NCBI GenBank assembly: GCA_945907335.1
Contig: CAMDSU010000011.1
Location: 1-19,461, forward strand
Direction of reading: 5' to 3'
From: Bordetella parapertussis
Lineage (GTDB): Bacteria; Pseudomonadota; Gammaproteobacteria; Burkholderiales; Burkholderiaceae_C
DNA: 19,461 bases
Positions 15,591 to 19,461 of this stretch are shown piece by piece. Each line of letters starts with the position of its first letter. The stretch's first letter is position 1. Made by a program: the position numbers and the translations under genes. Below the pieces are notes generated by a model that was not told where the DNA came from, did not search any database, and worked only from the letters and a program-made list of their open reading frames with translations.

Positions 15591-16688
15591 ATGACACAGT
15601 CTCAGCGCCGAACATTTCACGAACTTCAAATCGCCAGGGTAAAGACTGAGGCTGCGGGCTCATTGGCTGTGACCTTTGCCATACCTGCTGAATTACATGC
15701 GTTATTTGCATTTCAACCTGGGCAGTTTTTGACCTTGAAATCTGTGATTGACGGTCAAGAGATTCGGCGCAGTTATTCCATTTGCAGCAGCCTCAAGCGC
15801 TATACAGATTTTCATGAAATTGAAATTGGTATACGTGCGGTATCTGGCGGTTTGTTTTCTTCATGGGCCGTCAAACATTTCAAGCCGTGTGTTCGGGTGG
15901 CCGTCATGCCGCCCGATGGGAGATTTGTGTCGCAACACACACAAGCCATACACCGTGTAGGCTTTGCTTCTGGATCGGGTATCACGCCAGTGTTGTCCAT
16001 CATGGCCAGCAGCTTAGAGCAGCAACCCGATTCCCACTTTACGTTGGTGTATGGAAACCGCAATATGGCTTCTGTCATGTTCAACGAAGAACTGCAGGAT
16101 TTGAAAGACCGGTTCACTGACCGTGTCACGCTTATCCATGTGTTGTCACGTCAAGCGCAAGAGGTGGCATTGCTGCAAGGGCGTCTGGATGAAACTAAGG
16201 TCGCTGAGTTGCTTCAGTCCGTGATATCACCTCAAACCATTGACGAAGTGTTTGTCTGTGGACCAACTGAGATGATGGACAGTACCTGTCTCGCTTTGCA
16301 GCATGCTGGCGTACCGCCTGAGCGCATTTACAGCGAACGGTTTTTAGCACCTGATCAGACCGCAAGAATACCTGTTACAAACACGCAAGAGTGTTTGAAT
16401 GATGAAGCTTCAGTGGCTTTGACGCTGATATTGGATGGCAAACCGCATGTGCTTCGCATGTCGAGCGAGCAAAAAATATTAGACGTCGGTTTGGCTGCAG
16501 GCTTGGACCTGCCGTATTCCTGTCGTGGCGGCGTGTGCTGTACCTGCCGCGCCAAAGTGATGGAAGGCAGTGTGGCCATGGAGAAAAATTTCACGCTAGA
16601 AGCATGGGAAACCACACAAGGGTTTGTCCTGTCTTGTCAGTCAAAGCCCACCAGTCAACGTGTGACATTGAGTTTTGATGAGCGTTGA
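15591..16688 (+). CDS. paaE: Phenylacetyl-CoA epoxidase reductase PaaE
   Basis: A 365-residue electron-transfer subunit passing electrons from NADPH through FAD and a [2Fe-2S] centre to PaaA. The domain order is an FAD-binding barrel with RRSYSIC (Arg59-Cys65), an NAD(P)-binding domain with GSGITP (128-133) and FVCGPTEMM (221-229), and a C-terminal plant-type ferredoxin domain. That last domain has LPYSC311RGGVC316CTC319 and LSC349Q, the four cluster ligands. The length matches the family (about 356-360). The ATG follows paaD by six bases with only a weak A-rich ribosome site, so it probably relies on coupling. It is the last paa gene here. Confidence 0.96.
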   Translation: MTQSQRRTFHELQIARVKTEAAGSLAVTFAIPAELHALFAFQPGQFLTLKSVIDGQEIRRSYSICSSLKRYTDFHEIEIGIRAVSGGLFSSWAVKHFKPCVRVAVMPPDGRFVSQHTQAIHRVGFASGSGITPVLSIMASSLEQQPDSHFTLVYGNRNMASVMFNEELQDLKDRFTDRVTLIHVLSRQAQEVALLQGRLDETKVAELLQSVISPQTIDEVFVCGPTEMMDSTCLALQHAGVPPERIYSERFLAPDQTARIPVTNTQECLNDEASVALTLILDGKPHVLRMSSEQKILDVGLAAGLDLPYSCRGGVCCTCRAKVMEGSVAMEKNFTLEAWETTQGFVLSCQSKPTSQRVTLSFDER

Positions 16689-16697
16689 ATCCTCAGT

Positions 16698-16755
16698 CCA
16701 TCCATTGATTTAACCCCATGTGCCTCGGGTGGATGGGGTGCCACATGTGCTGGCA
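16698..16755 (+). promoter_or_regulatory. Cluster of overlapping inverted repeats after paaE (possible attenuator or terminator)
   Basis: CCATCCA (16698-16704) can pair with TGGATGG (16730-16736), while ACCCCAT (16713-16719) can pair with ATGGGGT (16733-16739). The right arms overlap, so the two hairpins exclude each other. A third element, TGCCA...TGGCA around the palindrome CACATGTG, lies at 16739-16755. There is no T run directly after, so it is not a standard intrinsic terminator. It fills most of the 112-base gap before the next gene. Confidence 0.3.
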
Positions 16756-16800
16756 GGGCTGGCTGCATTAATATGTCTCTACTATGTTTTTTTATTCACC

Positions 16801-17769
16801 ATGTTGAACGGGCGTTGCCTGATCCTCTCCCTGATGTTCGGGGGGTGTTTGTCAGTGGGCGCGCAAGAGCCTGTGGGCTTGCTGGCATGGACCAAAGAAC
16901 ACCCAGATTGGAAAACTGATAAAAAAGAGTTGGCATATGTCGCCAGTCATTGTGCCACTATGTACGACTTGATCGGCAATTTTTTTGCGGCCAATCCTAT
17001 CCATGAAGAACAACGCCGTAGTGCTAATATTTTTTTATCGAACAGTGATATTTATGCACGCATTGGTTATTTCCTGAGTATTAGACAAGGCATGAGCGAG
17101 CAAGAGGCAGTCGCGCGTCAAACAGCATTTCAAGAGCAGTTCAGTCGTCAGTTGCAAAAAAATTTGCTTGCCTTTAAAAATATCATGGTGCCACCACTGA
17201 GCGACGATGTAGAAGTTTGCATGGTGAATTTCAAATTCGCTCAAGTGCAGGTGAGGCAAATCGAAGCTGAATACGCCAAAGTACATGCCAATCCCTTGCC
17301 TGCAGTTGTGCCGGGGGACAAATCTTTTGACATGGTCACCTTGGAAGCTATTTGGCGGTTCATCAAAACCAAAACCAACGCTCCCCTTGATATGACCATG
17401 CCGCCCCTAGTGATTCAGCCGGGGCTTCCCACCACGGCGCGCATGGTGTTTGAATTTCCCTCTGAAGACCAGCCACAAAATACCTTGCAGATCAATGTAT
17501 CGCCACGTACTTTGCAGTTGTGGAGTCGCCCGATGGTGAACTGGGCGCTGGGCCATGAGTTGGTGCATTACGCTATGTTGATGCGCGAGAATCAGTGGGT
17601 TGCTCAGCTCGTATACAAAAACACCATCAAACACCATTGCAACCCGGAATTTTTAAAACTGACAGGTGATATCGCTGATTTCATTTCAGACGCGCAGTCA
17701 CCGAGTCGCGAAAGGCTTCGTATGTATTCAGAGGTGTTTCGCAGTTGTACCCGCCACCCGGATCAATAA
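16801..17769 (+). CDS. Exported HExxH protein, putative zinc metallopeptidase of unknown family
   Basis: A 322-residue protein from ATG 16801. The N-terminus MLNGRCLILSLMFGGCLSVGA is a good signal peptide, with cleavage likely after Ala21. An upstream GTG (16720) would add 27 residues including another hydrophobic stretch; neither start has a clear ribosome site. The N-terminal half is helical and contains paired cysteines. In the C-terminal third, WALGHELVHYAMLM gives a zincin-type HExxH (His252, Glu253, His256 from this start) following a beta-like region ARMVFEF...LQINVSPRTLQLW, an order seen in gluzincins. The third metal ligand is not obvious; a Glu in HHCNPEF or an Asp in GDIADFISD are candidates. 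I do not recognise the family. It may be periplasmic. Its end overlaps the convergent transporter gene by seven bases. Confidence 0.7.
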   Translation: MLNGRCLILSLMFGGCLSVGAQEPVGLLAWTKEHPDWKTDKKELAYVASHCATMYDLIGNFFAANPIHEEQRRSANIFLSNSDIYARIGYFLSIRQGMSEQEAVARQTAFQEQFSRQLQKNLLAFKNIMVPPLSDDVEVCMVNFKFAQVQVRQIEAEYAKVHANPLPAVVPGDKSFDMVTLEAIWRFIKTKTNAPLDMTMPPLVIQPGLPTTARMVFEFPSEDQPQNTLQINVSPRTLQLWSRPMVNWALGHELVHYAMLMRENQWVAQLVYKNTIKHHCNPEFLKLTGDIADFISDAQSPSRERLRMYSEVFRSCTRHPDQ

Positions 17770-18344
17770 GCTATCCACGATTTTCCAGCACCGAGTAATG
17801 TGGCTATGCCCAAAGCAGCAAATATCGCTGCTGCGATTCTGTGCACCAATGTCATGGGAATGCGACCAGCAAGTTTGTCGCCTAGAAATACAGCAGGCAC
17901 ATCTGCAATCAACATACCCAGCGTGGTGCCAGCAACCACCATCCACGGTGTGGCGTAATGGGCGGCCAAAGCGACAGTTGCAATTTGGGTTTTGTCACCC
18001 ATTTCTGCCAGAAAGAAAGTCACGAGTGTGGCGCCAAATACGCCGAATTTCACCGCTACCGCAGTTTCTTCTTCCTCGATTTTGTCTGGAATCAAGGTCC
18101 ATATTGCCATGGCAATAAACGAGACGCCTAAAGCCCAGCGCAAAATGTCTGCATTCACGCTGGCGGTGATCCACGCGCCTAGTGCACCCGCCAAACCGTG
18201 GTTGACCAACGTGGCAACCAAAATCCCCAGAATAATAGGCAAGGGCTTTTTAAATCGGGCCGCCAGAATGAATGCGAGCAGTTGGGTTTTGTCACCGACT
18301 TCGGCAAGTGCGACGACACCAGTGGAAATAAGCAACGGTTCCAT
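17763..18344 (-). CDS. TMEM165/GDT1-family (UPF0016) transporter, probable manganese exporter
   Basis: A 193-residue inner-membrane protein with two homologous halves. Each half carries the family signature: E15VGDKTQ21 and E114MGDKTQ120. About six membrane helices are visible. Members catalyse manganese or calcium exchange, and bacterial MneA/MneP-type relatives export manganese, so Mn2+ efflux is the likely job. The linker IPDKIEEEET between halves is acidic, as usual. The ATG at 18344 follows the YkvA-type gene by nine bases, and the stop runs seven bases into the end of the convergent HExxH gene. No yybP-ykoY riboswitch space exists directly upstream; control would have to come from the operon promoter near 19.1 kb. 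Confidence 0.9.
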   Translation of the reverse strand: MEPLLISTGVVALAEVGDKTQLLAFILAARFKKPLPIILGILVATLVNHGLAGALGAWITASVNADILRWALGVSFIAMAIWTLIPDKIEEEETAVAVKFGVFGATLVTFFLAEMGDKTQIATVALAAHYATPWMVVAGTTLGMLIADVPAVFLGDKLAGRIPMTLVHRIAAAIFAALGIATLLGAGKSWIAY

Positions 18345-18353
18345 GAATGCTTT

Positions 18354-18743
18354 CTAAGTTAACCATAGCCACAGCAAGTAGCTGAAAACGGCCCACATCG
18401 CCAGCACCCAAACAATACCCCAACGACTGACAGGCTTGGCATCATGGGTTTGTATCCACGCTTGTGCTTGGCCCTGGCATTCTTCTTTCACTGCGTCTGG
18501 TAAGCATCGCACTGCCAACCAGACCATGGCAGGTAACAACAATGCATCATCCAGGTAGCCAAACACAGGGATGAAATCAGGAATCAAATCGATTGGACTG
18601 AGCGCATAAGCCACGGCAAACGCAGCAATGGCTTTGGCCAGCCAAGGCGTTTGTGGATGTCGACAAGCAAACCAAAGCATGACGCTGTCTTGTTTGACAC
18701 GCTTAGCCCAATGGTGGATGGCATCAAACAATTGCATCTTCAT
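18354..18743 (-). CDS. YkvA/DUF1232-family membrane-associated protein
   Basis: A 129-residue protein with the DUF1232 core YALSPIDLIPDFIPVFGYLDD (about residues 46-66), flanked by hydrophobic stretches (KAIAAFAVAYA and ALLLPAMVWLAV). A C-terminal membrane helix, GIVWVLAMWAVFSYLLWLWL, follows. The family is widespread, and its molecular role is not established. The ATG overlaps the stop of the upstream exported protein by four bases (ATGA), and the manganese-type transporter gene follows nine bases later, so the three form one operon. A second in-frame ATG two codons in cannot be excluded as the start. Confidence 0.88.
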   Translation of the reverse strand: MKMQLFDAIHHWAKRVKQDSVMLWFACRHPQTPWLAKAIAAFAVAYALSPIDLIPDFIPVFGYLDDALLLPAMVWLAVRCLPDAVKEECQGQAQAWIQTHDAKPVSRWGIVWVLAMWAVFSYLLWLWLT

Positions 18744-19081
18744 TGTTGTTCAATCAAACGGTCAATCAATAAGCGTATAGCGTTGTTCACAGTATCTTGC
18801 GGGTGCGCTTCGCAATAGTTATTCAACTGCGACACGATGTCTTCATTGGCAGGCAGCAACCTATAGATGTCTTTGCCAGCGTGGGTTTTCAGTGCTTCAC
18901 TGAAGCCACTGAGGTAGCCATAAACCCATTCGCGTTGAACGACTGTACTGAGATTAGCCTTACGTGCGGTGTTCCAACCACTGCATGGCCTGTGGGTCAT
19001 GTCCATGGCAAAACATACACTGCAAGAAAACCACGCGATGAAAGCCAAGAAACCGGAAATAAAAATATTTGAAATACGCAT
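18740..19081 (-). CDS. Small exported helical protein of unknown function
   Basis: A 113-residue protein with a signal peptide (MRISNIFISG, FLAFIAWFSCSVCFA) probably cut after Ala25. The mature part reads as a small helical domain with two cysteines (Cys33 and the Cys in NNYCEAHP), likely a disulfide. It contains the pattern WVYGYLSGFSEAL...ILNYC-type..HPQDTVNNAIRLLIDRL. This pattern, a helix with GYLxG, then YCxxHP, then a final helix, occurs in a common uncharacterised periplasmic group and recalls Rap1a/Tai-like domains, though I cannot assign it firmly. It is first in the operon with the YkvA and GDT1-type genes and overlaps the next gene by four bases. No ribosome site is evident before the ATG. 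Confidence 0.72.
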   Translation of the reverse strand: MRISNIFISGFLAFIAWFSCSVCFAMDMTHRPCSGWNTARKANLSTVVQREWVYGYLSGFSEALKTHAGKDIYRLLPANEDIVSQLNNYCEAHPQDTVNNAIRLLIDRLIEQQ

Positions 19082-19186
19082 GCGTCAGTGTAAGACGCTT
19101 AGTGATCTGCTGATTGTGGGCTGCGTTCTCGCAAGATAAAGTCAGTGGCAATACACTAATGTCGGTGGACTCAACAGGAAGAAAAT

Positions 19187-19461
19187 ATGCGGGTGTTGTT
19201 GCTTGGAGCGACGGGAACGATTGGTCAGGCCACGGCCCGAGCTTTGGTCAGCTGTGGCCATGAGGTGGTTTGTTTGGTGCGTGAAAAGTCTGACGCCAAT
19301 GGCGAAATTACGCCCGCAGAAATATTTTTAAATACAGCAGGCGTTGAAATTCAATATGGAAATGTGCTGGATACAGGGTCTGTTGTAGATGCAAACTGGC
19401 TGCAACAACCCTTTGATGCTTTTGTATCGTGTTTAGCGTCTCGCAATGGAACACCGCGAGA
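19187..19461 (+). CDS. bciA: NAD(P)-dependent epimerase-fold protein, probable 8-vinyl reductase of chlorophyllide (BciA/DVR-like), 5' part only
   Basis: About 91 codons are visible before the window ends. The start is ATG 19187 with AGGAAG five bases upstream. The N-terminus MRVLLLGATGTIGQATARALVSCG is a Rossmann nucleotide-binding motif with GATGTIGQ. The following EVVCLVREKSDANG and a segment like VEIQYGNVLDTGSVVDA match the early part of divinyl chlorophyllide a 8-vinyl reductases. The block FVSCLASRNGTPR closely resembles their hallmark VVSCLASRTGG. This enzyme reduces the C8 vinyl group in (bacterio)chlorophyll synthesis. A related NmrA/epimerase-fold protein with another role is possible because only a third of the gene is visible. 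It is divergent from the operon at 19081 across a 105-base gap. Confidence 0.72.
   Translation, partial: MRVLLLGATGTIGQATARALVSCGHEVVCLVREKSDANGEITPAEIFLNTAGVEIQYGNVLDTGSVVDANWLQQPFDAFVSCLASRNGTPR

Noticed and set aside
19082..19186. PpsR-type TGT-N12-ACA site upstream of the bciA-like gene
   Set aside because: No correctly spaced pair is found in this gap.

Overview
The window looks like chromosome of a freshwater-type betaproteobacterium of the Burkholderiales (Comamonadaceae; Limnohabitans/Rhodoferax-like is my best guess). The grounds are a compact, roughly 50-58 % GC gene layout, a divergent paaX / paaABCDE pair, a two-gene RND pump, and at the right edge the start of what looks like bciA, the 8-vinyl reductase of (bacterio)chlorophyll synthesis. 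That last gene hints at an aerobic anoxygenic phototroph. The assignment rests on gene content only.

Layout. 1-2220 (minus): a likely three-gene run of a small exported protein, a PF10118-type metal-dependent hydrolase and an HSL-type alpha/beta-hydrolase cut by the window edge. 2351-2884 (plus): an exported pentapeptide-repeat protein. 3002-5343 (minus): a TerC/YgdQ membrane protein preceded by two overlapping PAP2 phosphatases. 5421-7342: an AT-richer segment with a SET-domain protein (plus) facing a two-gene minus-strand unit. That unit encodes a YkgJ-type cysteine-cluster protein and a GNAT-fold protein resembling the C-terminal half of aminoacyl-tRNA-protein transferases, and it has a good sigma70-like promoter. 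7439-11795 (minus): RND permease and its periplasmic adaptor, with no outer-membrane channel gene nearby. 11867-12805 (minus): paaX. 12921-16688 (plus): paaA, paaB, paaC, paaD and paaE, tightly coupled. 16801-17769 (plus): an exported HExxH protein. 17763-19081 (minus): a three-gene run encoding a small exported protein, a YkvA/DUF1232 protein and a GDT1/UPF0016 manganese-type transporter. 19187-end (plus): the bciA-like fragment.

How the genes work together. PaaABCE with the maturation factor PaaD form the phenylacetyl-CoA 1,2-epoxidase, the oxygen-dependent entry of aerobic phenylacetate degradation. PaaX, divergently encoded, should repress it through an imperfect palindrome between paaX and paaA. 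The ligase (paaK) and the ring-opening and beta-oxidation genes (paaG, paaZ, paaJ, paaH) are not here. The RND pair would form the inner-membrane and periplasmic parts of an efflux pump. The least explained part is the SET / GNAT / YkgJ cluster: three families tied to protein modification or metal-binding cysteine clusters, in a stretch of distinct base composition. It is the best candidate for an undescribed system.

No rRNA, tRNA, CRISPR array, insertion sequence or phage gene was recognised. No gene-free stretch exceeds about 300 bases; the longest is about 216 bases (7223-7438) and holds the promoter of the YkgJ unit.
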